In this document: in pieces, positions 8,576 through 15,543 of the stretch
Layout: every line of letters starts with the position of its first letter
Position numbering within the stretch: the first letter of the stretch is position 1
From: JAKFDK01 sp036676195
GTDB taxonomy: Bacteria; Bacillota; Sulfobacillia; Symbiobacteriales; ZC4RG38
Direction: 5' to 3'
Assembly: GCA_036676195.1 (NCBI GenBank)
Contig: JAKFDK010000105.1
Coordinates: 1 to 47,852, forward strand
Length of the DNA stretch: 47,852 nt
Notes under the pieces: model-generated
Told to the model about the DNA's origin: nothing
What the model saw: only the letters and a program-made list of their open reading frames with translations
Database searches by the model: none
Made by a program: the position numbers and the translations under genes

Positions 8576-9960
8576 ACCTCGGCCAGCAGGCGGATGCCCT
8601 GGTGGATGCCTGGTTCCGCCAGCGAGCCGTGGCCCAGGAAGAGGTGACAGCCCGGGGGCATGCCGTCACCTTCCCAGTAGTCCTCCAGCGGGGAGACCCC
8701 CACTCCGGCCCGCCTGGCTGCCAGCGCCGGTGCCTGACCGGTCCAGGGTGACGCCAGCCGGAGCCGGACATGCAGGCCGGTCTCATCGCCGTGGATTTGC
8801 GCCGCCCGGTTTCCGAACGCGGCGGCCACTGCACCGGCCAGCGCCCGGCGCCGCACCCGATAGATCCGCCGGACCCGGTGCAGGTGCCGCTCCAGGTGGC
8901 CGCCGGCGATGAATTCCGCCATGGCCTCCTGCTCGATCCCGGGTGTATGGTAATCGGTAAGCTGCTTGTGGTGGGCGAACGGCTGGGCCAGGCTACTTGG
9001 CAGTACGGCGTAGCCCAGACGCAACGTCGGCGCCAGCAGTTTGCTGAAACTGCCTACATAAGCGACCGACTCCGGTGCCAGCCCCTGCAGGGCCGGCACC
9101 GGGCTGCCTTTGTGCCGGATTTCGCTGTCATAGTCGTCTTCGATGATGATGGCACCAACCCGCGCGGCCAGTTCAATGAGCGCCGCCCGCCGGCCCAGGC
9201 TCATGACGCTGGCCCAGGGGAACTGGTGCGAAGGCGTCACATAGATGACCCGAGGCGCCGTGCCGGTTGCCGCCAGGTCGGATACCCGGATGCCCTCCTC
9301 GTCCACCGGCACTGGCAGCAGCCTGGCTCCGCGCCGGCGGAAAACCTGCCGGGCAGCAGTGTGCGCAGGGTTCTCCACGGCCACTGCATCGCCCGGCGCC
9401 ACCAGCATCTCCGCGAGGATCGCCAGCGCCTGCGTTGAGCCCGCCGTCACGGCGATCCGTTCCGGTGCGGTCTGCACGCCGCGGGTCCGGCCCAGATGGT
9501 CGGCCAGCACCTCCGCAGGGCCAGGCTGCCGGCGATCGGTCCGTACCCCAGCCGCCGGTCGGGCATCGTCAGCAGGGCGTGCCCCAGCAACCGGCCCCAG
9601 AGGCTGCCGGGAAAGGCGGCCAGGTCAGGCACTCCGGTTCGGAATCATACGCCGGCTGTGCTTCCGGGCGCACTGATGGCGGACCGTCCGCTGCCCCGGG
9701 CCGGGCCGGTCGCCCGGCCGTTGCAGGCCCCATCAGGAAACCGGTGACGAAGGTGCCCGAGCCGTGCCGGCCTCCGACTCCAACTGGTCATACGCCTGAA
9801 CCGCCACGTTCCGGGCGACGCCTAACTCCTCGGCCAGCCGGCGGGTCGAAGGCATGCGGTATCCGGGCGACAGTCTTCCGTCCAGAATCTGGTCCCGGAT
9901 GTCGCGGTAGAGCTGCTGGTAGAGCGGTGCGTTACCGGATCGGTTGAGTTGAATCAGCAT
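8554..9960 (-). pseudogene. MocR/GntR-family PLP-dependent regulator, frameshifted
   Basis: This is a winged-helix plus aminotransferase-fold regulator whose full span (about 469 codons) equals a complete MocR protein. The N-terminus (9960 down to about 9760) is a GntR helix-turn-helix (NAPLYQQLYRDIRDQIL, MPSTRRLAEELGVARN). A second frame carries HGSGTFVTG, a third carries FRTGVPDLAAFPGSLW, and a fourth carries the PLP domain with the Schiff-base Lys in GSFSKLL. Frame changes lie near 9757, 9645 and 9515; the last two look like single-base losses in short runs (ATTTCC to ATTCC, CGGGAGG to CGGAGG). This is either recent decay or sequence error. ATG 9960 has GGAGG 8 bases upstream. It is divergent from azlCD, its likely target. 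Confidence 0.85.
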
Positions 9961-9976
9961 CGGTGCGGCCTCCGAA

Positions 9977-10025
9977 AAGTGGTTCTCCAGATTGCTCTCC
10001 AAGTGGTTCTGGAGCAGAACCACTT
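9977..10025. promoter_or_regulatory. Operator array between the MocR regulator and azlC
   Basis: AAGTGGTTCT occurs at 9977-9986 and again at 10001-10010, 24 bp apart. Its inverted copy AGAACCACTT is at 10016-10025. A pair of direct repeats plus one inverted half-site is the arrangement bound by MocR regulators such as GabR and PdxR. It sits in the 110-bp divergent promoter region, so it probably controls both the regulator and azlCD. Confidence 0.75.
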
Positions 10026-10070
10026 CTTCCTGTACATTCAAATCATTCAAGAAGAGAGGGCGATAACCAG

Positions 10071-10742
10071 ATGAGACGCGGCTTGCTGGATGCGCTGCCT
10101 TTCAGTATTTACATCTTTGTCACGGGCATGATCTTCGGGGCGGGTGCGGGGCCGGCCGGCATGACCAACCTGACGGCCGTACTCATGTCCCTGTTCGTCT
10201 TCTCCGGTTCGGCGCAGTTCGCCGCGCTGGGTCTCTGGGGACACGGCATGGGGACGATCATTGTGACCACCGGGCTGCTCAGCAGTCGTTTTCTGCTCAT
10301 GAGCGCCTCCCTGTCTGCCCGCCTTCCCCCGCTGAAGGGGTGGCAGCGGGCGCTGCTGGGCTACGCCGTCTCCGACGAAGCGTATGCGCTTTTCACTGGC
10401 CAGGGGGCCACGGGCGGGACGGCCTACATTACGGGCGCCGCGCTGATGCTCTATCTCCCCTGGCTCGTCGGCACGCTGGTGGGGGTTGCCGTCGGCCCCG
10501 TCATCCCCCCGGGCTGGCAACAGCCGCTGACGTCGCTGTTTCCGATGGTCTTTGTGATCCTGACGGTGCTGACGGCCGGCACCAGGCCCAAGGCGCTGGT
10601 GGCGCTGACCGGGGCGACCTTGGGCATAGCCGGGGCCCTCTTTTTGCCGGCCGGCCTACATGTTCCGGCCGCCGGCATCCTGGCGGCGGTCCTCGGGCCG
10701 GCCCTGGAGCAAAAGGCAACTGCAAAGGCGGTGCAGGCATGA
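10071..10742 (+). CDS. azlC: AzlC-family branched-chain amino acid exporter large subunit
   Basis: This 223-aa polytopic inner-membrane protein begins MRRGLLDALPFSIYIFVTGMIFG and has the family's FVFSGSAQFAALGLWG and LLSSRFLLMSASL segments. AzlC and AzlD together export branched-chain amino acids or related compounds. ATG 10071 is preceded by GAGAGGG; the longer upstream frame lacks family similarity. The stop overlaps the azlD start as ATGA, and the operator array upstream suggests control by the divergent MocR regulator. Confidence 0.92.
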   Translation: MRRGLLDALPFSIYIFVTGMIFGAGAGPAGMTNLTAVLMSLFVFSGSAQFAALGLWGHGMGTIIVTTGLLSSRFLLMSASLSARLPPLKGWQRALLGYAVSDEAYALFTGQGATGGTAYITGAALMLYLPWLVGTLVGVAVGPVIPPGWQQPLTSLFPMVFVILTVLTAGTRPKALVALTGATLGIAGALFLPAGLHVPAAGILAAVLGPALEQKATAKAVQA

Positions 10743-11053
10743 AGGCGGCCATGATTGTCGGAGCCATGTGCCTGGTGACGTATTTGTGCCGGGCCGTCCC
10801 GCTGCTCTCGTTTGCCAACCCGGCCAAACTGCCCGACTGGCTGAAGCGCCGTCTGGAGTATGTCCCCCCGACCATCCTGGCCGCCATGGTCGCTCCGGCC
10901 ATCCTGATCCGGGACGGCCGGCCGGCCATCCACCCCGAACTGCTGGCCTATGGCCTTTGCCTGGCAGTAGCCCTCAAGACCCGCACACTTTTCCTGCCGC
11001 TGCTGGCGGGGCTGGCTGCACTGCTGGGGCTGCATCTATTTCTGGGGCGGTAG
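10739..11053 (+). CDS. azlD: AzlD-family exporter small subunit
   Basis: This 104-aa membrane protein has three to four helices and the AzlD marks CLVTYLCRAVPLL, LEYVPPTILAAMVAP and VALKTRTLFLPLLAGL. It overlaps azlC by four bases (ATGA), which indicates translational coupling. Its partner AzlC is the larger exporter component. A truncated ECF sigma factor follows about 40 bases downstream and may be read from the same transcript. Confidence 0.9.
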   Translation: MKAAMIVGAMCLVTYLCRAVPLLSFANPAKLPDWLKRRLEYVPPTILAAMVAPAILIRDGRPAIHPELLAYGLCLAVALKTRTLFLPLLAGLAALLGLHLFLGR

Positions 11054-11094
11054 GCCCAACCGCCGGTGAGGGGGCGAGGAGCCTGGCGGATTCA

Positions 11095-11331
11095 GTGGAC
11101 TTTGCGGCCTTGTACGATCAGTACTCCCCACTGGTGTCAAACCTGACCTTCAAACTCTTGGGCGACTACAGCCAATGCGAGGACGCCACCCAGGAGACCT
11201 TCTTGCAGGTCTACCGACACCTGTCTGGCTTCCGGGGCGATGCCGCTGTCAGCACCTGGATCTACCGGATCGCGGTCAACGTCTGCCTGCAGAGTCTGCC
11301 GGCAGCCCTGGCCGCCTACTATCGGGCTTGA
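11095..11331 (+). pseudogene. Truncated ECF-type RNA polymerase sigma factor
   Basis: About 78 residues match the region-2 domain of ECF sigma factors: FAALYDQYSPLVSNLTFKLLGDYSQCEDATQETFLQVYRHL in outline, then FRGDAAVSTWIYRIAVNVCLQ. The frame stops right after region 2, so the region-4 domain that reads the -35 element is missing. GAGGAG lies 14 bases before GTG 11095. No anti-sigma gene follows; a strong hairpin comes 10 bases after the stop. It is most likely a remnant. A domain-2-only regulator is a remote alternative. Confidence 0.75.
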
Positions 11332-11339
11332 CCGCCCGC

Positions 11340-11384
11340 ACAGAAAACGGCGGGACTCCCATTAGGGAACCCGCCGTTTTCTGT
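11340..11384 (+). terminator. Long perfect hairpin terminator
   Basis: A 15-bp perfect stem (11340-11354 with 11370-11384) starts with ACAGAAAA and ends with TTTTCTGT. An inner TCCC/GGGA stem may extend it. The A- and T-rich ends make it usable on either strand, ending azlCD on one side and the minus-strand small ORF on the other. Confidence 0.8.
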
Positions 11385-11433
11385 TGGCCGGCCGGTGGTC
11401 AATGCCAGTGCCTCCCGTGCCGTGTTGGCTGCG

Positions 11434-11583
11434 TCAGGGGCGGTATCCCCCTGTCTGGGTGAATCTACCAGCCACATAACTGGCAGCACCTGCGATCACA
11501 ACCAGGGCGAGCGTAAAGGCTGTTTCATTCTCACGCAGCCGGGTCAACCGGAGCAATGCACCGGCCAGAGCACTGACCCCCAT
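11434..11583 (-). CDS. Possible small membrane protein or remnant
   Basis: The minus-strand frame encodes 49 residues from ATG 11583 (GTG 11586 is also possible). It has two hydrophobic stretches, MGVSALAGALLRL and AFTLALVVIAGAASYVAG, separated by a charged TRLREN loop. The frame is blocked upstream by TAG and no clear ribosome binding site is seen. It may be the C-terminal end of a lost membrane protein. I do not recognise a family. Confidence 0.3.
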   Translation of the reverse strand: MGVSALAGALLRLTRLRENETAFTLALVVIAGAASYVAGRFTQTGGYRP

Positions 11584-11639
11584 CACAAAAAGCAGAGAGA
11601 AGTATCCACCAACTACCTACCCAAAAACCCGTCGATCTA

Positions 11640-12258
11640 GGCCCCTGGCCTTGCGTGGACCTCGCCTGTGCGGTGGCCCTTGCGCTCCCACTCCTCAGCG
11701 GCGCGCTCTCGATACTCCGACGTCAGCCCTTGAAGTAGCGGCCACTGGGGGCTCCAAGCCGACCTCCCTAATGGCAATACCTGGCTTCACCACACTTTTC
11801 TGAGACCGAGTTCGGAACCGTGCGGAAATCGCAGGCGAACTGGTGCTTCAAAGGGGGTTTTTCGCCCCTGAGTTCGCTGTATTCGGCCTGAGGGGGGCGT
11901 TCAGGCCCGGACAAAGCGAAAAACGGTGGCTCCTTGACCTGCTCGGCCCCGATTTCTTGACATTCACCGCCCGTTTCCGCACGTGGCCAGAGACCTACCT
12001 GAAAATCAGCGATGAATAGCGGCAGGGCAGCGACTTGGTGAGAGAACCCACTTGTATCGCACCATTGGTCGGCACAGTCAGGGGGATCTCAACTTCCAGG
12101 GCTTCCTGATCTTACAAACTTTCAGAATTGTGGCCGCCCCCGAAACACACCAAGCCCGGTGAGTGGTCGCACCGGGCTAACTGGGTTGTTCCCTATTTAC
12201 GAGCAGCGGCCGTACCGACCGGCCGTTGCCGTTGTGTCGTTCAGCCGATGTCCCATAT
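11640..12258. other. Gene-poor region with remnants
   Basis: About 600 bases contain no recognisable gene. A plus-strand frame from GTG 11843 to TAG 12019 encodes 58 residues with GC-rich third positions and the coherent-looking segments APEFAVFGLRGAF and LDLLGPDFLTFTARF. It may be a gene remnant, but I cannot name it. A 9-bp hairpin at 12153-12178 could be a transcription terminator. Confidence 0.35.
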
Positions 12259-12296
12259 TCTTGCTGACACCCCGGTGTGGGGGTGTTATTCTTATG

Positions 12297-12334
12297 CCGC
12301 GCCGTTTGCGAACACGTGTTCGCAAACGGCGCGG
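12297..12334. promoter_or_regulatory. 38-bp perfect palindrome with a consensus LexA (SOS) box
   Basis: Bases 12297-12315 are the exact reverse complement of 12316-12334 with no loop. The central 14 bases, CGAACACGTGTTCG, match the Firmicutes LexA/DinR consensus CGAACRNRYGTTCG at every position. A possible promoter lies just upstream (TTGCTG 12261-12266, TGTTAT 12284-12289, 17-bp spacing), which would put the transcript start at the palindrome edge. The next start codon with a good ribosome binding site is 12371. Confidence 0.8.
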
Positions 12335-12370
12335 AGCGAGGAAAAGACCCCATGTGGAGGTGGCCTCCTC

Positions 12371-12547
12371 ATGCACCGGTACAGTGGCTGCAAGGGAAAC
12401 TGGATTCCCTACAACTACGACGAGATTGTCCCCCGCCGCCACCAGTGGCGGGACGAGATGCGGCCCCACGTGCCGGACACCGCTGCCGCCCACTACCGGC
12501 GCCCGCCGCAGCGTGGCAATACCCAGGGCCAACCGGAGTTGGCCTGA
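12371..12547 (+). CDS. Small orphan protein, probably SOS-regulated
   Basis: This 58-aa protein starts at ATG 12371 with GTGGAGGTGG ending about 8-10 bases upstream. It is hydrophilic and rich in Arg, His, Tyr and Pro, with GNWIPYNYDEIVPRRHQWRDE near the start in outline. It has no signal peptide or membrane segment. I do not recognise the family. Its start lies 37 bases past a perfect LexA box in a 38-bp palindrome, so I infer induction on DNA damage. Small LexA-regulated proteins in Firmicutes (YneA, YolD types) look different. The good ribosome binding site and placement support it as a gene; no homology does. Confidence 0.5.
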   Translation: MHRYSGCKGNWIPYNYDEIVPRRHQWRDEMRPHVPDTAAAHYRRPPQRGNTQGQPELA

Positions 12548-12707
12548 GTAAAGCAGGTGCTGGTGGGGCTGAGCGGTCAACGCGAACCGTTTGTTTTGAA
12601 CTGGAAAACTGGTTAAAGGTTACGAAGTGCCCGAAGTTATCTAACAACGCGCCTACCCTGCGAGGGGCGACACTAGCCCGAATGCCGGCGCAACAAATCA
12701 ACCGCCA

Positions 12708-12737
12708 GGATCAACCGTATGGTTGATCCAATGTTTT
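12708..12737 (+). terminator. Hairpin with T-run before the ABC exporter operon
   Basis: GGATCAACC (12708-12716) pairs perfectly with GGTTGATCC (12721-12729) across GTAT, then AATGTTTTTT follows. It reads as an intrinsic terminator for the small gene upstream. The same palindrome lies 60 bases before the ABC ATPase start and could alternatively be a repressor operator. Confidence 0.6.
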
Positions 12738-12790
12738 TTGCGGCGGGCTACCATGAAGACGACGACGAACGCTGCGAGGGGATGAGACAC

Positions 12791-13747
12791 ATGCCACAGC
12801 CGCTGATCGAGGTCAGAGGATTGGCGAAGAGTTTCAAAGGCTGCCAGGCGCTGAAAGGGATCTCATTCGATGTCCACAAAGGTGAGGTGCTCGGCCTGCT
12901 CGGGCCGAATGGGGCCGGGAAGAGCACGACGATCAACATCCTGTCCGCCGCCCTTGCTCCTGATCGGGGCGAGATCCGCTTCGGCGGCGCCAGGGTGCGG
13001 GACTGCCTGCGGGAGTACAAGGGCAGCCTGGGCATCGTGCCGCAGGATCTGGCGATCTACGAAGAGATCACGGCCGAGGCCAACGTCAGGTTTTATGCCT
13101 CCCTGTATGGGCTGTGCGGCCAACGGTTGCGCACGCACGCCGAGGAGGCGCTGGCCTTCGTCGGACTCGCCGAGCGCCGGCATGAGAAGCCAAAGACCTT
13201 CTCCGGCGGCATGAAGCGGCGCCTGAACATCGCCTGCGCCATCGCCCAACGGCCGCAGGTGATTATTATGGACGAACCGACGGTCGGCATCGACCCGCAG
13301 TCGCGCAATCACATCCTGGAGGCGATCAAGCGGCTGGCCGAGTCCGGATCGGCTATTCTCTACACCACGCACTACATGGAAGAGGTCGAAGAAATCGCCA
13401 GCCGCATCATCATCATCGATCACGGCGCGATCATCGCCGAGGGAACCAACGCCGAACTGAAAGCACGGCTGGAGGGCGGGCGCCAATACACGGTAGAGGT
13501 GGAAGCAACCGAGCGGCTGCAGCCCGATGCGCTCTACCGAATCGAGGGCGTCAGGCAGGTACAGGTCCGGGAGAACTGTGTCGAGATCGCCACGCTGCCG
13601 GGGATCGAGAATCTCGACAAGATCATCGTCGCCCTGATGGACCAGGGGCTGAAGATCCGCAACCTGACCAGCGCTGCCGCCAGCCTGGAGATGGTCTTCC
13701 TCAAGCTGACCGGCCGGACGCTGCGAGATCAGGTGGAACGCAAATGA
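12791..13747 (+). CDS. ABC exporter ATPase (DrrA/CcmA-like)
   Basis: This 318-aa ABC-2-type ATPase has Walker A GPNGAGKST (about 38-46), Q-loop VPQD, the signature FSGGMKRRLN, Walker B VIIMDEPTVGID and the switch His in TTHYMEE. A C-terminal domain of about 90 residues is typical of drug or antibiotic exporters of the DrrA kind. ATG 12791 has GAGGGG 9 bases upstream; ATG 12782 is too close to it. The stop overlaps the first permease gene as ATGA. Two permease genes follow, so the working unit is probably this ATPase dimer with a heterodimeric membrane part. The substrate is unknown. Confidence 0.93.
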   Translation: MPQPLIEVRGLAKSFKGCQALKGISFDVHKGEVLGLLGPNGAGKSTTINILSAALAPDRGEIRFGGARVRDCLREYKGSLGIVPQDLAIYEEITAEANVRFYASLYGLCGQRLRTHAEEALAFVGLAERRHEKPKTFSGGMKRRLNIACAIAQRPQVIIMDEPTVGIDPQSRNHILEAIKRLAESGSAILYTTHYMEEVEEIASRIIIIDHGAIIAEGTNAELKARLEGGRQYTVEVEATERLQPDALYRIEGVRQVQVRENCVEIATLPGIENLDKIIVALMDQGLKIRNLTSAAASLEMVFLKLTGRTLRDQVERK

Positions 13748-14532
13748 GGGCGTCAGGCTGGCATCAGTTCATGGTCATCTTCAAGCGCGATTTGATCAAT
13801 ATCGTGTTGAATCCGGTGCTCCTGTTGTACAACACCGTCTTCCCCTTGCTGCTGACTCTGGTGCTTGGGTATCTGGCCGCTGGCAGCTATGGCGGGGGAG
13901 GCATCAGCTCTTACGATTACTACGGGGTCACGCTCCTCATCTACAGCGTCCTGAACGTTTCGATGACGGCTTCCAACAGCTTCATGGAGCGGAGCCTGAA
14001 GGCGAGCAACCTGCGCATTCTGTATGCGCCGTTCCGGCTTTCGTTCGTTTACCTCGGCAAGATAGCGGCGACCTTCGTTTTTACCGCTACCTGCTTCCTC
14101 GCCCTGATCGGCATGCTGTACCTGACCCTGGGCGTGAATTTCGGCGGCGACTACTTCGGGTATGTGCTGGTGATTCTGCTCCTGTTCAACCTGCTCGCGG
14201 CGGCCACCGGTGTTCTCTTCTGCTGCATTTTCCACAGCGAGGAGATCACAAACAAGATCCTGAGCCCAGTGATCAGTCTGCTGGCACTGCTCGGGGGGCT
14301 GTTCTTTCCACTGGACGGCCTGGGGCGGGCGGCAGAGAGAGTTTCCTGGCTGTCGCCGGTGAAGTGGGTGGTCGAAGCCATCTTCCGCCTGATTTACGAC
14401 CAGGATGCCAGCCTGTTCCTGCCCGTGGTGCTGGTTCTGGCTGGTTTGACGGTGGCCGCTCTGGCCGGCTGCAAACTGACGTTTCGGACGGAGGATTATG
14501 TATTAGCCTCGTTCTGGCAGTTGTCTCCCTGA
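13744..14532 (+). CDS. ABC-2 type exporter permease, first subunit
   Basis: This 262-aa protein has a cytoplasmic N-terminal stretch ending in FKRDLINIVLNP and about six membrane helices, typical of ABC-2 permeases such as DrrB or NatB. It starts inside the ATPase stop codon (ATGA). The sequence LGGLFFPLDGLGRAAERVSWLSPVKW is the usual ABC-2 segment before the last helix. It probably pairs with the next gene product to form the pore. Confidence 0.9.
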   Translation: MRASGWHQFMVIFKRDLINIVLNPVLLLYNTVFPLLLTLVLGYLAAGSYGGGGISSYDYYGVTLLIYSVLNVSMTASNSFMERSLKASNLRILYAPFRLSFVYLGKIAATFVFTATCFLALIGMLYLTLGVNFGGDYFGYVLVILLLFNLLAAATGVLFCCIFHSEEITNKILSPVISLLALLGGLFFPLDGLGRAAERVSWLSPVKWVVEAIFRLIYDQDASLFLPVVLVLAGLTVAALAGCKLTFRTEDYVLASFWQLSP

Positions 14533-15488
14533 ATATCAACCGTGCTCGGGCGCGCCGCGGGATGGTATTGGTGTGGCTGGCGCTGACGCTGGTCTCCATG
14601 CTCGTGGCCGTCTACTTGCCCCCCAGGCTGGAAATCAAGGGCAATATCGCCTACGTGGCGGGCAATGGTGCCGTGGTGCCACAGAGCAGGTGGTGCCGGA
14701 TCGATCCGGTTGAGCAGATCCCGCCCATGTCGCAACTCGTCCGCAACAAGTACGACGCTGTGGTCGTTGCCCAGGGCGGCGGGCAACTACAGGTAATCAC
14801 GATCAAGAATGAGTCCTTCCGCCGGCAACTGGAGCAGGCGTTGCGCCACCCGGATACGTTCATTCCGGATGCGAGCAGCCGGCGCGGCGTAGGCACCAAT
14901 ATCACCGGCTACCTGGTCTTGTTCCTGCTGCTGGCAGGATTGCAGTTCATGGGTCTTTATACCGAGGACAAGGCGGGCGGCACGTTTCGCCGCACGGTCA
15001 CCTCGCCGATTGGCATTCACGGCTACCTGGCCGGACAGCTGCTGTTCAATGTCCTTGTCGTCTTCGTACCCGCGTATGCGCTGCTCATCATGTTGAGAGC
15101 CGCTTTCCGGATCGAGATCGGCTTCACGTACGCACAGTACGCCTTGCTCCTGGGCCTGCTGACCGCACTCGCCACGACGTTCAGTCTGTTCATGACCTCT
15201 GCCATCGAGAAGGACGATAACACCATGGCCCTGGCGTCGTCGATCATCTTGCTGACCTCTTTGCTGTCCACCAGTTTCTTCCCCTACCAACATGGCGGTG
15301 CGGTGATGAAGTTCATCACGAACCTGCTGCCGCAAAAGCGCCTGATGCACATTGTCCAGGGGCTGGAGCAGGGCCGGCCGCTCGCCGAAATGACCGGCCA
15401 CATCGGGTACGTTGCCCTCGTTTCACTGGCTTTCTGCACGGCCGGCTGGTGGATCTGCCAGAGGCGCTTCGGAGCCGGCAGGTATTGA
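14502..15488 (+). CDS. ABC-2 type exporter permease, second subunit (start unclear)
   Basis: This protein of about 328 aa has one N-terminal helix, a soluble loop of roughly 110 residues and five to six C-terminal helices, the long ABC-2 layout (YhfE/NatB kind). The start is uncertain. The frame needs residues from about 14502 (ATT) to complete the first cytoplasmic segment, and CGGAGGA ends 6 bases earlier. An ATG at 14498 is out of frame by one base and is followed by TAG; one extra T after it would explain this. CTG 14529 and ATG 14562 are other possibilities. It follows the first permease and precedes the MalT-like regulator. Confidence 0.82.
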   Translation: MSLVLAVVSLNINRARARRGMVLVWLALTLVSMLVAVYLPPRLEIKGNIAYVAGNGAVVPQSRWCRIDPVEQIPPMSQLVRNKYDAVVVAQGGGQLQVITIKNESFRRQLEQALRHPDTFIPDASSRRGVGTNITGYLVLFLLLAGLQFMGLYTEDKAGGTFRRTVTSPIGIHGYLAGQLLFNVLVVFVPAYALLIMLRAAFRIEIGFTYAQYALLLGLLTALATTFSLFMTSAIEKDDNTMALASSIILLTSLLSTSFFPYQHGGAVMKFITNLLPQKRLMHIVQGLEQGRPLAEMTGHIGYVALVSLAFCTAGWWICQRRFGAGRY

Positions 15489-15543
15489 TGGCCCTTGCGT
15501 CCAAGCAACTTATGACGACATGTTCGGCATACAGGTGATGGGC

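Noticed and set aside
12708..12729. TetR-type operator before the ABC exporter
   Set aside because: Possible, but no TetR gene is near and the T-run right after the stem favours a terminator.
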